From positions 79,741,225 through 79,805,224 of the forward strand of contig OZ024828.1 of the NCBI GenBank assembly GCA_964016985.1: a DNA stretch of 64,000 nucleotides. The letters are read 5' to 3'. Source of the DNA: Anodontia alba. Lineage: Eukaryota > Mollusca > Bivalvia > Lucinida > Lucinidae. Under the pieces are notes generated by a model. The model saw only the letters and a program-made list of their open reading frames with translations, was not told where the DNA came from and did no database searches. Both the position numbers and the translations under genes were made by a program. Shown one piece after another: positions 27,101-41,225 of the stretch (positions within the stretch are counted from its first letter, which is position 1; each line of letters opens with the position of its first letter).

Positions 27101-30100
27101 TATTAGCAGTGCATTACTTCATTTGGATGTCTCACATAGGGATAATTCGTCTTTGATGTGTTCAAAATAAATTCATATAGTACACTTCCGTAAGTATTTT
27201 CTTGTCTTCCATTACATGTATGGTGTTCGCTTTCACAACCTTGTCAGTATTTTCCTGGTGTTTGCTATCTTCCCTCCCCAGGTACCTAGTTTTGTATCAA
27301 AATCATAATAAGTGATGCGCAACGCACGAAAAGGACACTTTGCAATTTGCGGACAACGCAGGCCAAGATCAGCCTGCGCATTCGCACAGGCTTATCTTGG
27401 CCTTCGTTGTCAGCCTACAAAATCAATGGACACTGTAGAATATGTCGATAAACAGAAAATGCCCAGATCAGACCGCATGGATGCGCATGCTGACCTGGAC
27501 CATCGCTGTTCGCATATGGCATAAGGGCCTTTTTACACCGTTGCGCATCAAGTACTATAAAAGCTTTAAGTAATGAGTTTTTCAGTTGTTGTGGCATTTC
27601 CTGTTTATCTCCATATTTAGTATTTTTCTAATAGCTTGATTATCTCAGTATCCGTTGGCTATATATATCTTTCTTAATGTGCTTAAGAGTAATAACCAAA
27701 AATTTCTCATTTCCTACATTATATGATAAAATGTCATGTTTTTTTTTTTATTTTTATTTTTTTTTTTTGTCGATTGCTTACAATCGAGCCATCGAATACA
27801 AACGCCAACATTTCCCTAAGGTAGTTGTCCATGCGATTATCATTGACCAACGTAATCGACGAAATCCAGGTAATCGTTATTTATAGCCGCGCTATTCGTG
27901 TCGCTGTGACGTCAGAGTACTGTTGATGGAAGGTTATCTGATCAGGGTCTGCACTGTTTGCTTAAATTACATGGTTGAATGAAAAAAAAAAAAGTCCCAT
28001 TTTCCCAGCCTACACTCAGAGGCAGTGCTGTCAGTGCTGTCAGTGCTTTCATTTTTACATTGCCCTGGCTATAAGACGTAAAAAAAAGAAAACAAACAAA
28101 AAACGTTATCAGAATCGCCTTAATATTAATGTATTCATGATGAAATTGTTTTTTTTTTTTCAAAAAAGTAATTGAGCTAGCGCACAAAACCTACAATAAG
28201 ACCTGTTTGACCAGCAAACACTCAGATCAGCCTTTGCATCCAACCAGTACGGCAAGTGTTATCGTTTACCTCTCTTTGGATAGTCCGAAGGCAGTAGAAG
28301 GCAAATGCGCTCAGCAAAGAGTCTAATCAGACTGCGCGGATGTGCAGGCTGATCTGAGTCTTGGCTGATCGCACAACATATTTTAGGTTTTGTCGTGCGC
28401 TGGCTCGTACATATTTTACATGTTAAAAACATTTTGGTTTCATCCAATCAGCATTTGCATAGGCTGATCTAGGCCTTCTTCGCCCGATTATAGAAGCAAT
28501 AGATACTGTAGTATATGTCGACGAACAGACAATATCCAGATCAGACTGCACGGATGCGCACGCAGAACTGGACATTCGCTGTTCGCACATGGCATAAGGG
28601 CCTTTTCTTCCCACGTTGCGCATTATTGTGCGGTATTGGGTTCTTGTAAGAATAAATATAGAGATACGAAGGGTAGGTCACAACAATGATATAAACCTTT
28701 CCGAAACCTGGCATCCGGATTTACATATAGGAAATAACAACTCAAAATAGCTCGTCATCGAAATAAGAACCTAACGAACAAATGAAGAACTGCGAAAGAA
28801 TGGTAAGTTAATTTGCTTCATAGGTCTATATGCTGAGAGGCCAAAATAAGTATACAGGTAACTTTTTTATTTGTCACCGGATTTTTACATATGTACATCA
28901 ATCGTTGATATCATAATTAAGAACAATCACATTTACGCATACTTTGCAACAGTGTCCAGGAAGTTCTATCAAAGAGCAAGGACAAGACATTCACGGAAAC
29001 GAATAAGGGATCTAAATCAACATTTGCGTATGAGTAGCTTCCCGTTAAACGGGCATTTTGGACAAAGTAACTTACATTTATGCATTTGTATAGCATTCAG
29101 TCGATAGAAGGATAAAAGTGCTGTGAGGACATGTTTCAACTTAAATGCATAACAGAGTACACTGCCGAATTTCTATACCAAGGACATGACGTTTTTGACA
29201 TTTTCGTTCCTCTTCTGACGGAATGCACTGAATTTCTATGGGACATTAATTGACATTGCTCTGTAAATAAACGGTTTTAGGAAAATTCATCTGTATGTGG
29301 TACATAGAGGCTAAGCCAAGCAATACTTTTTCGAAAAATTCAAGTGAAAACGGCCAACGCCACCTCAGATATAGACTCTTTAAATTCCCTAAATAGGTCA
29401 TTCAAAGGGAGATAATTTGAAACGGGAAGAAATTCAAATTCAGCTTGACGTCGTTTGATGGGAATTTCGAATTAGATAATGTTGTGATTTTACTCACAGA
29501 CATTTGTGCATGACAGTTATGAAAAGTAAAATGACATTTGTTTTATACAGAGCGAGTTATGACTGGAAAGGCTGTTTTTAATTAAGGGCTCATAACTCCA
29601 TAATTTATGACTGCGAAAGCATTACCTTTGTGATTTTCAAAGACAGACGTTTGACAAAAATGACCATGAAAATATTTTAATGAAAAAAGTACAACACGAC
29701 CCGTACTCAAAACTCGAAACGGTATACTTTTTGTTGCCTTTGAGTATATTTATAAAATAATGCAAGCCATTGTACCATTACTTCCATTATTTACCACAGA
29801 CAGATAATCGAAAGTCGCCAAAACGCCAAGCATTTATATTCATGTGCAAAGAATAAAACAATTGATACTAGTGTACTGCTATATTTTCAACATTATCAGG
29901 CGATTTTCAGGATTCATGAAGAAGGTTATTACTTGTTTGAATTTAACAGGTATATAAGCTCATATTGATAATTTTGATATTTGCTTTAATCTAGATGATA
30001 TTAGAAAAATACCTAGTCTATATTCAGAGTCTGTTAAAAATGCGGAAAATCGACCGAGTGTATCAAGTAATCTTAAAACAATTTTTGGACTTTGTCTTCA

Positions 30101-33100
30101 GCTTAAAATCGTGATATACGCGTTTCATACGTACCTGTTTCTCTCAAATGTGTACAGTATGAGTATGTCAGGATAAAATCATCTTTATGACTTACTGGTA
30201 TCAGAAGTATAGAAGTCCAGTTAGACCAAGGAGTTGTTTTTGTCACTTATCTGATCTCTGGTTCTGCAGAGACCAAATCAGCTTCAACAGGTAGAAAGTC
30301 ATTTGTCGATGAATTCAATAATATCCAGGGCCCAGTAGTTCAAAGCATCGTTTGCTTAACGAGCTCGTTAGTGGTCAAAATGTTAACTGTTCTAGTAAGT
30401 ACTATATCTAATTCATAGGTATTTTTGCTGAAAAAATGTGAGTAGCTTTTGCCACATTTTTTCAGCAAAAATATTAGCGTATAAACAATATATTTAATGA
30501 TCAAAATTTTAACGATACGTTAACTAACGGCATCGTTAGTTTTGAACAACTGGTTCCAGTATGTCGGAGGAAGTTCTAACTGCGTGAACGTTCATTATCC
30601 ACACTGCGCATAGGACCATTTCCACTGTCAAAACCTAACCTTTACCACTCTCTGGGCAACTTAAGAAGACGAAAAAATAGTGTTATGTTTCGTATTTTTC
30701 GCAGGGAATAGATTTGACATTTGATGCATATTTTCTCCTCAAGAGGCAGTTTGCATGAAATGCCAAAGCCTATTGTCTGGAAAAAATAAGAAAAAAAAAA
30801 TCAAATTGTCGCCTGCTGAAAGTTTTATTCAGCATTCTAACTGTTGAATAATAAGCGCACGCAAAGTAGAGAACAAGTTTGTCAGGCTTTGTACATTGCA
30901 TTAAGCATTAGGTTTTTGTTTCGTCCTGTGATTAAATAATCATTAAAATAGCTGGTTCACATTGACCTGTCTTTCTGACCACTAATTTGAATATATAAGT
31001 TGCCATCGTCGATTTCACGAAAAGGTTGTGTACTGTATATAATGTCACAGTAAATATTCTTACGTAATTCATTGACTTGACATAGGGCATAACCAATTAA
31101 TCGTCGTTTGTAAATTTAATTCACTAACAAGAGACACAAAATCAAGAATTGTTAATCATAGAAAAAATTTGTGATCAAAGGTTGTCAGAGTCTGACAATT
31201 GATTTTTTTAATTATCCAAACTAAGATAGCAGTTTGAAGTTTGTTACGGCATGTTTTAATGTAGATTTTTTTAAACTGATTTTTCGAATGTGTTTAATTC
31301 ATTGAATAACACTGATCCTTACATTTTCACTCCCTATAAAAAAATGTGACCACTTCATTCCTTACAAAAATGTGCTTTATCTAAATCATCACGAAAACAT
31401 GCCTATATAATTTTGACCCCCTTAAGCCCCACTTTTATACAGTAAAACTGGGGTTTACAGGGGTATTCATTATTTTTCTTATTTCTGCTCAAAAACATAG
31501 ATTGTGGGTACTCGTTAGAATCGCCTCGCAGAGGCGGTTCTAACGAGTACCCACAATCTATGTTTTGAGCAGAAATATGAAAAATATTTGAATTTTTTGT
31601 CTGAAAATTTTAAATTTTTCATTGATTAACTTTTCAGTATATTTGAATAGGCATGTATTCGTAATGTCTGCTTTAAACATCAGTGAAATAGATCTTGTTT
31701 TAGAATTGCCCATATTACGTAACAAATAGACCAGAGGCGCGAGTACTAAGTAAGGTCACAACTAAATATTGATATTTACGAATGCCATCTTAATTATACG
31801 GAGGAAAATATTGGTCAACATAGGACAGCAATTTGGTTGAAGAGTCTTCAAGCACGGGTGATGGAATTAACAATAAATTCCTCCGCGAATTTGCTGCAAC
31901 AAATCTTTGGTGCATTAAAACATGGAAGTTGTTAACACCAGCGCATCCGATTTCTCAATTAGCTGACCGTCACCCGGGAACTTGTGTTCTAATATAATAG
32001 GTCGAGTGTCATAACTGACAATGACCTGTTTTAAACCCCCGGTGGTTTACTCTGCTGACCGTTCTAAGGCGGTGGTCCCGGTGTTAGTCTTACTCTTTGT
32101 TGCTTTGTGGTTTATTCTACGAGGCGATTTGTTGTATGTCTTTCCATGTGTCATTTTGTTCTTGTGTTTTTTAGTCCTTTTAGTATTGCGATTACCTCGC
32201 TTGGGGAAGAGAGAGCTAATCTTAGTGCTTTTCGTACGTTTGTTCGATTTGTGCTTGTTTGGATTTGTCGATTTCCTCTTCCTCTTGGGGTCTGGGAAGG
32301 GCTGCGGTTTGTGATTGTGGCACTCCCTAGACTTTTCTCTTACCTTTTTTTTTAATCAAAAGCGTAAAGTGCTACTACAGTCAAACCTCGATAGCTCGAA
32401 CACCGATGGCTCGTTTACCATGGCTAATTCGAACTCGTTTTTGAGTCCCTAAGAAATTCTTCCGATAGCTTAATAAAACAAATATTTAAGGAAATTTTCT
32501 TATTTTATCACAAAATTATATGTTGTGTGTACTCATTAGAATCGAGGCGATTCTAATGAGTACATTCAGCATACAATTACTGTGTAGAAGATCGATAGAT
32601 TTCCCAGAATTAGCGATATTTGCTTCCCGATCTGGCGCCATGATTAACCTTCATTGGCTCGAACTACCCATGGCTCGAACACTTTTCCATGGTCCCAAAG
32701 GTGTTCGAGCCATTGAAGTTTGACTGTATTTGTGTGTTCTAAGATGGCTGATGAGACAATTTTAGCTCTAAACTGCCTGTTGCAGATAGTAAAAGAGAGG
32801 TCCGAGGAAGAAAGCTCTGTTGGTGATGTCTTAGCTCTGGCTTTCCGCTGAGCACGTTTCTGCTCGGCTTCGCTGATTTTTTTTATCTTCGTATTCACCA
32901 GCACCACTACTTGTGAGGTCCAGCCCCTTTGCTCGATCCTGTGCAACCTATTCCCACGACTCTGTTGGTATATTGAGGTCTTTGAAGGAGGCTTTGTGGG
33001 TGTCCTTGTATCGCTTCTTCTCATCAATATGGGAGCGTTTTCTCCACAGAAGATTTTCATTAGGAAACGGTCATCAGGCGTTCTGGTTACATGGCCTGTC

Positions 33101-35679
33101 TATCTTCATTGTACCAATTTCAGAAAAAAAAATATGTACACTCTGCATCCCTGCCATTTTCATGACTTCTATGCCTGGAATCCTATCTTGCCATTGGATG
33201 CTTTCTGAGACAGCTTGTATGGAAGTATTTCCGTCTTTTGGCATGCCTTTGGTAAACTATCCATGTTTCACGTATGTTTGCAGCACCACAGAGCTGTAGA
33301 CTTTCAGCTTTGTATCAAGTCCGATACAACTTCGATCTAATATACTTCTAGCTAGTCGGCCAAATGCTGCACTAACTTACGCAATCCTGGCATTGACTTC
33401 ATCGTCAATATGCAAAACTCTTGACAATGTTCCTCCAAGGTAGGTGAACTTGTGTACCACTTGCAATCATTGAACTTTCACTTTGATGACAGTCTTCTTG
33501 TAAGGCTTTCAAGGTGCTAGCTGATATACCAACCTCAGTCTTTTTATGATGACTGTGAGATCATAGCTGTCACATGAGTCAAATACTTGGTCTACACCTT
33601 TTCTGTTTAAGCAGCCTTTGCAATGTCATCAGCAAAGAGGAACTTGTCTATCATCTCTTTCTGCACCTTGAATTTAGTTTGCAACCTTCTTTGGTTGAAA
33701 AGTTTCCCATCAAATCTATACCTAATAGGTATAAGATTGTCACCATTCACGAAAGCATCTGTGAGCATTACAGGAAACATCATGCTGAACAGATATTGAC
33801 CTAGTAACAGCCTTGCTTAACTCCATTTCTCACTCGCCATCATTTTGGATCCGTGCAAGAATACCATCGTAGGACTGCTGCACCATTGGTATGAATTTGG
33901 CCGGACAGCCAAACTTTATCATACTTTTCCAAAATCCCTCTCGACGGATTGTGTCCAGTGCTTTCGTAAGGTCAACAAAGGTCATGTAGAGGTGGACATT
34001 CTGTTCCAGGCATTTCTCTTGAAGCTGTGAAGATCATGCCAACTGTTCCTCTGTCCGTCCTGAATCCCATCACGAAAACATGCCTATATAATTTTGACCC
34101 TCTCAAACCCCATTTTTATATAGTAAAACTGGGGTTTACAGGGGTATACATTATTTTTCTTATTTCTCATCAAAAACATAGATTGTGTGTACTCGTTAGA
34201 ACTACCTCACCAAGGCGGTTCTAACGAGTACCCACAATCTATATTTTGAGCAGAAATAAGAAAAATATCGAAGTTTTTTTATCTGAAAATTTTCAGTTTT
34301 TGGACGTGAAATTTTCATTGCATTTGAATAGGCATGTTTTCGTAATGTCGGACATTCTCTACCAAAGCATAGCTGTTTTTCAACTTAGTTTTAAATACCT
34401 GGTTTGCCATGAATTATTCTGATATGCATATTCTCGGACTGAGGTCAAACAGACAGGTCAATTTGCACCAGCTATATGTTAGGTTAATCGGTATAGTCTG
34501 GTATAAGTATAGAAAACAGGTTATGTTAATTATTCATTTTATTGCAGTGTGGATATCATATATTAAGAACAAATCGTCCTAATAAATGGGTCACTACGTG
34601 GAAAAAATTATGATAGGTTAATTAGTACAATAGGAAACAGGTTGTAATATTTATGCATTTAGTTGTAATGTAGATATCATACAAGAAAAAAAAAAGCCCT
34701 AATAAAACGGGTCACTACGTTGAAAAAAGTACCTTCGGATATGTGCGCATAGCGAAGGCTCAGCTCAGTCAGCGCATTCGCGCTGTCTAAACCGAGTTTT
34801 TGCTGTCTGTCTGAGAAAGTACTGCACATTTTGCTAGCCGCAAAGCGCACAACTAATACTCTGATGAGACTGTGCGGATGCAAGGCTGATCTGAGTCTTA
34901 GCTGGCCGCGCATGTTTTGTGTTTACCACGTATGTTGTCACGTTCTGGTTCAAATAATGCTCTAACAATTTTGTCCTATCTACTTTGGAAGTATACTCAA
35001 CAAAATAATTTAAGGGCCACATAGTGCAAATTTCCATATATACAAACTTTGGCCGGGTGCATGGGCAAAATCACAGAAGGTATCAAAATATCGTTGAATG
35101 TTTCTTTAAAAGGAAGCCCTAAAGGAGTGTTTCCAACAAAAAAAATTAAATCAAAATTTTCATTTTAAAATTTGCAAAAAACACTACTTTTTACCCAAAA
35201 ATTAAAAATTGACATTTTCGCATCAAAAGTGATGTCTGGGCTCCCAACTGTGAAAACATCATAGAGAAAACCTTATTTGTTATCCTCTACAGATTATTCG
35301 TTGTCTATGGGGAACTTTCGAGGCATTTTAGCCTCTCAAAGGGTTGGCCTCTTTTTCTGGACATATCTATGTGCCTTTTACTCGAAGAAAGGTTGAGTTT
35401 GCATGTTTTTTTGTGTGTGACAGAGTATTGTTTTCATTAAACAAAGAATTTTTCCAGTATTTTGACAAAACTTCATTTTGGGGTAAAAATCGTTATTTTG
35501 GAAATTCCCGTTTTTCTTAGAATCCGTTGGTCTGGCATTGTTGGTGCCATTGACACTTTTGTAGCTGAACATGTTGTGAACTTGTTGAGCTGATTGAATA
35601 GGGCTGAGACTTCCAGTTTTGCCCATGCGACTCTTTAAACCGGAGAGAATAGTTGCCTCTTTATGTTTTCTTCCATGCA

Positions 35680-35710
<31 letters not shown>

Positions 35711-38700
35711 ACCACACTTCTGAAAAGAGTAAAAAAAGCTTTCCGTTTTAAGTAGAGCTCTTTTCTGAAGAGAAGCAAAACTATGTTGAAAGCGGTAACT
35801 CCCCTGAAAGCGTATTGGTCTCCTTTGAAATAAATGAGTCACAATCTGACTGTACACCCAGCGGAGACTCAGATCAGGCTGTGTATCCACCCAGTTTGAT
35901 CAGAGTCTTTGCTGTGTGCTCAGTGAGGACCCAAGATTGCTTCATGCGGACAGCAAAGACTCTGATCAGTCTGAGCGGATATCCAGACTGATCCTAGACT
36001 TCTCTGGGCCAGAGTCATTTTGTTGGTTTTATCATGTCGTGGCTCAAATACTCTTGTTAGCTAAGCTGCATTAAGAAAATAATATGTTTAAATGGTGCCT
36101 ACACTTTTAATAAGGGCGTATTAATCTTTTCTGCACGTGTCATTATTTTAATTTTTTTTTATACATGAAGTATTTTAAGCTGCATAATCATTACGGATTT
36201 TTCTTAGAAATTAAACCGGATTGACTTACTTAACAACACCCATATGGATAACAGTTCATTTTCCTAAGAATACGGAAGCCTATACGCGGCATTATGTTTT
36301 GTGTAAGGGTCTTAAGTGTAGATAGGTTGTGACTTCCGAGCTATGACTTTTCATTTTTATGTTCTTGGTTTTCGCTTTTGTGTTCTGTGTTACGTCGTTT
36401 GGCATGTGCATTTTCCCTTTAAAGGATGAGATAAAAGGACATAAAAGAAAGTGACGTGAAACAAGAAAAAAGATTATTAGTTTTCTGTTTTTATATCCTG
36501 CACTGTACGAAATACTGTAGCTTTTATTGTACTGGCCACGGGTTTCCAGTGCATTGGCCATTGCTTTTAAAAGTCAAAACACGGAAGTCACAAGTTACAA
36601 AGACAAAACACTAAACATTCTAACATACAACACAATGTCACATATACCAAGCTAACATAAATCTACAGCGGCCGGCTACAGATTTATGTAGAATTCTTAC
36701 TGGGTAGGCTTTCGTATAATACAAAACATGGCATTTGCGATATTTCGATAAAGCGCTGTTTTGTATTGTAATTTCATGTAACTAAATACTTATCCTGTGC
36801 CATATGAGAGTTGTGATATGTGATTATAGTCTTAAATGGATATCTTTAGGTCTAATTGTATAATATGGGTCTGATACGCTAGCTTTTGGCCTTCGACATC
36901 AAAACAAAAGTACAAAACAGACGAAAACACAAACGGGAAGAAGCCAGAAAGCAGTTAGCCCGTCAGTGCTAGTCAGAAGTCATAGATGTAGGGAGAACAT
37001 GGTGTTGAGCATTACGTTAGTTTGTACTACTTGTTAACAATCATGTGAAATATAAACGATGTTACCAAGGAAAGGTCATAATCACGAAGCACAGCCTACC
37101 TGAGGCAATATATATATAATAAAATAAATAAAAAAAAGGTGTGGAACAGACAATAACATACAAGGGTAGTTCAATAAGTTCGTAGAACTCGGTATTTTTC
37201 TATACAGGTCAAGATTTCTTTTTTCATTTTTGTGCAGTGTAAACCTTTGTCAGTTAATTGATAACAGCCGTTCAGTCAGCACATACATTTTTTGCTCTTA
37301 CTTTTTGTTTGAAAACCTATACCCACAGGCAAAAATGTAAAGTCAGAATATTGAGTTCAGAGCAGTCATAAAGTTCCTCACTAAGGAGGATGCAAAGGCC
37401 AAAGAAATCCATTGGCGCATGGCTGATGTGTATGGTGATAGTAGCCCAAAGTGTTCCACAGTGGCAAAGTGGTCAGCAGAATTTAAACGTGGGCGAGACT
37501 CCTTAAAAGATGACCCAAAGCCAGGTCGCCCATCTGATGTCATCAGCCAGGAGATGATCGTCCGTGTTGAAAGACTTGTGCTAAACAATCGCTGAATCAA
37601 AGTTGCCAAACTTGCTTCAGAATGTGGTATTTCTAATGGAAGTGTTTACACTATAATCTATGAACATTTAGGCATGTCAAAAGTATCTGCCAGGTGGGTA
37701 CCCAGAAACCTGAACATGCAAGATCGTCAGCAAAGGGTGGAGTCAAGTCAAGAACTTCTGGAAGTGTACTAAAAAAGAGTCCCTGCAATGGAAGCGCCCT
37801 GGCTCACCCCACCTAAGAAATTTCGTACCCAACCATCAGCCAGCAAGGTAATGGCCACGGTATTTTGGGACTCCAAAGGGATTATATTGATAGATTACAA
37901 GCCTGCTGGTACTTCAATTAGAGGAGAATACTATGCCAATGTCATTAAAAAATTAAGGGCTGCTATTAAAGAAAAAAACGTAGGGGAAAGCTAGCTGCTG
38001 GTGCCCTTCTTTTGCATGATAATGCCCCTGTGCACAAGTCCAGAGTTGCACAAGCAGCTATTCGTGAGTGCAAGTTCGAGCAGTTTAATCACCAATCATA
38101 CAGTTCAGACCTGGCCCCAAGTGATTATTATCTGTTTTGAAATTTGAAGTCCCACTTGCGTGGAACGAGATTTCGGGACGATGATGAGCTCAAGGCTGCT
38201 ATAGACGCTTGGTTTGAGGACCAAATAGACGAATTTTATTTCAAAGGCATAGACTGCTTAAAAGAAAAGTGGGCCAAATGCATTGAAGTAAAGGGGGATT
38301 ATATTGAAAAATAATGTTGAAACCATCTTCCAATCTGTGAGTTAAACCCCGAGTTCTACGAACTTATTGAACTCCCCTCGTATAATCAAAAATAATATGA
38401 ATAAGGGACAATATCATTTTCCTAGTATATTTTGAGAGTGTTTATGCTGTTAAAATCTTACTGAAAAAGTACTGAATCACCCATTATTTGCAACCAGTAT
38501 ACTACACCTGTGCGGAAGAACACAACATGATTTTTGATAAAGTAAGCTTTGGTTTAAGGAAATTAACATCCCTGTCATTGGAGAACCGACAGAAAAAGAG
38601 ATTGTGAACAAAATAATAAGAAAACAACATATTTTCGGCAACAAACATGCGAACAAACTCAAATAGATGTGCTGATTTGGAAAAGCATAGCTCTAGGTTA

Positions 38701-40163
38701 GGCGATTTTCAACCAAAAATATTGATATTATCTTGACGAAAACATACATTATTGATATTCATTAGATGCGCTTCGGTAAGGCGACATCTTTTTTGGTTGA
38801 GAAATAAAAAAGAAACAAAAAACAAATAAAAAAATAAATAAAAATAAAAAGCAAACAAAACAAAAAAAAACAAAACAAAAAAAACAACAAAAAAAACAAC
38901 AAAAAAAAACAAAAAAACAACAACAACAACAAATAAAAAAAAAAAAAAAAAAACAACCAGAAAATAAACATAAAAAAAAACAAAACAAAAAACAAACAAA
39001 CAAACTATTATATGGATAACCCTTCTTATCTGAAGCTATTGAATGATCAACAGAAAGATAAGTGGATTTTTTTGGAAGCCTCGTCTCTTATTCTGATATT
39101 CCTTTACATTTCAAGTTTATTTACGCGTTATATAAAAGCACATACTGAAAGGAGACAAAGATAATGCCTCAGGGGCGATCTGAAACCAGAATAAAAGAAG
39201 ACCATTAGTAGGGCATGGTTTGCCTGATGACAGCGACATTGATAAGTATCGCCAGTCCTTCTAGAATATAACTAGGGAAAAGACCCGACTCATGGCGTGC
39301 AATTCAGGGGAATGGATAGAGTTTCAGGGGAAGTATGTCTGGTCGAAATTGTTTAAGCGTTTCTGTAAAAGGATCTACTCTAAAAGGAAATAATTTGCTG
39401 TTTTTTTTTTTTATTTGGGTTTTACGGCCCTTTCAAGAATATGTCACTTATATCGAGCCGATCGTTCATCAAAAGTGGGCAAAAACCGGAGAACCCGGGG
39501 AAAAAACCACCTGACCCATCTGTAAGCAGAACTTGGCTTTCCCACATATGACCCGAGCTAGGCTCGAACCACAGCGGTGAGAAACCTAATGGATTAAGAG
39601 TCAACACCCCTATCCACTAGGCTAAGTGGGCCCGCGGATAATTTGCTGTACTTAAATCTTTCCTTTTAGAGTAAATATGTGAACCCAGAAACTTATACAA
39701 TCAAGTCCACATCAAGTTCTTAACTTGAGAAAGACAGACAAATATAATTAAACAGCCACAAAACGAGCAGATGGCAAGCAGAGTTGTTCACCCTCTCCCC
39801 AAATGGTGCCAAATCTGTTACCCAGACTTAACTGATATATCTTTAACTTACATAATTGTTAAAAGAAAACATGTGCAAGTTAAACATTACAGAACATTAA
39901 ACAAAAAGTACCACAATAAAAGTACCGCATTGGAACGGTCAGTGATAAAATACTTGGGTGGGTTGGGTGGTAGTTGGTCATAAGCTAGCTTTATTGGATC
40001 CCAATTCTCGCCCTCAGGTTGCACAGTAGTAAAATACATATATTTGTTCGTCCATGTGGAGTTCTTCTCCATGAATCATTACGGGCAACAAATAAATCAC
40101 AGATCAAGCCTATAATAAAGCAAAGATGAGGAATCACCAGAAAAAAAACAACAACAACAACAA

Positions 40164-40200
<37 letters not shown>

Positions 40201-41191
40201 CACAACTGGAATCTTTGAGCAAAACAAAACCACCCGCTGAACTCCAGTGGGCCGAGAAACAAACATAAAAATCCGGGCCAGATCATCTTACATTTAGTTT
40301 TTAAGTCGGAGCCATCATAGAGTTTGAACTCCGACTCACCGGCGTTCAATTAAAGAGGTAAGCGAAATGGTCAACCGCGATTGGGTCAACCGCTAAGCAA
40401 GCAGACTATTTATTGATTTCAATGCTATACCCCTTTAATTTATAACATATGATAATTTTACAAAATTGATCAGAAAATTCAGGTTTGCCTACAAATTTTC
40501 TAAACTTATATCATAAAATTCAGGCTCAGATAGTCACCATAAAATTCAGGTTGAGATAGTCTTTGTATCAGAAGTTTTTTAGTCCGGTATCGTATTTAGA
40601 GACAATTCGTAATGTCGACGATAAAACTAAGCATCACGAAAACATGCCTATATAATTTTGACCCCCTTAAACCTTACTTTTATATAGTAAAACTGGGATT
40701 TACAGGGGTATACATTATTTTTGTTATTTCTGCTCAAAAACATAGATTGTGGGTACCCACAATCTATGTTTTAAGCAGAAATATGAAAACTCTCCTAATT
40801 TTTTATGTGAAAATTTGTCATTTTTGGGGCTAAAATTTTCAGTGTATTTGAATAGGCGTGTTTTCGTATTGGAAAATAAACACTTTTCGAAGTTTATGAT
40901 ACCGATACCCCTTGCTAGAGTAGTTTGGCAGTCATAGTTTTGTTACGAGCACTGAAGTCAGCCAAATGACCTGACACTCTTGCAAATCGAAGTTGAAGTT
41001 GAAAAATGTAAACACTATAAGATGTGCAATGAGTAATGTCACCGTCCCAGACGGGAAATTAATAATGTCAACATCAAAACCATCGCGTTTGTCATAATAA
41101 TAAATGCAAATTAAACATGGTGCTTCCGTACCAGTAGAATTAGCTTTGTTCAACTGCAGTTCAATAAGATACATTTAAGTGACCATTCCTT

Positions 41192-41225
<34 letters not shown>

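Noticed and set aside
28871..29107. 78-codon plus-strand ORF as an extra receptor exon
   Set aside because: No acceptor or donor at suitable phase and no sequons or cysteines fitting the ectodomain.
35378..35890. 170-codon minus-strand ORF
   Set aside because: Crosses a poly-C/CA tract and two MITE fragments; the Gly run reflects the tract; no family resemblance.
38709..39003. Phe-rich hydrophobic frames that look like membrane proteins
   Set aside because: Direct translation of an A/C low-complexity tract on the other strand, as at 49525-49858 and 40134-40349.
39560..39637. tRNA-Lys gene on the minus strand
   Set aside because: Box A and B and the anticodon loop are recognisable, but it is the head of a SINE with 12-bp duplication, and the acceptor stem does not pair.
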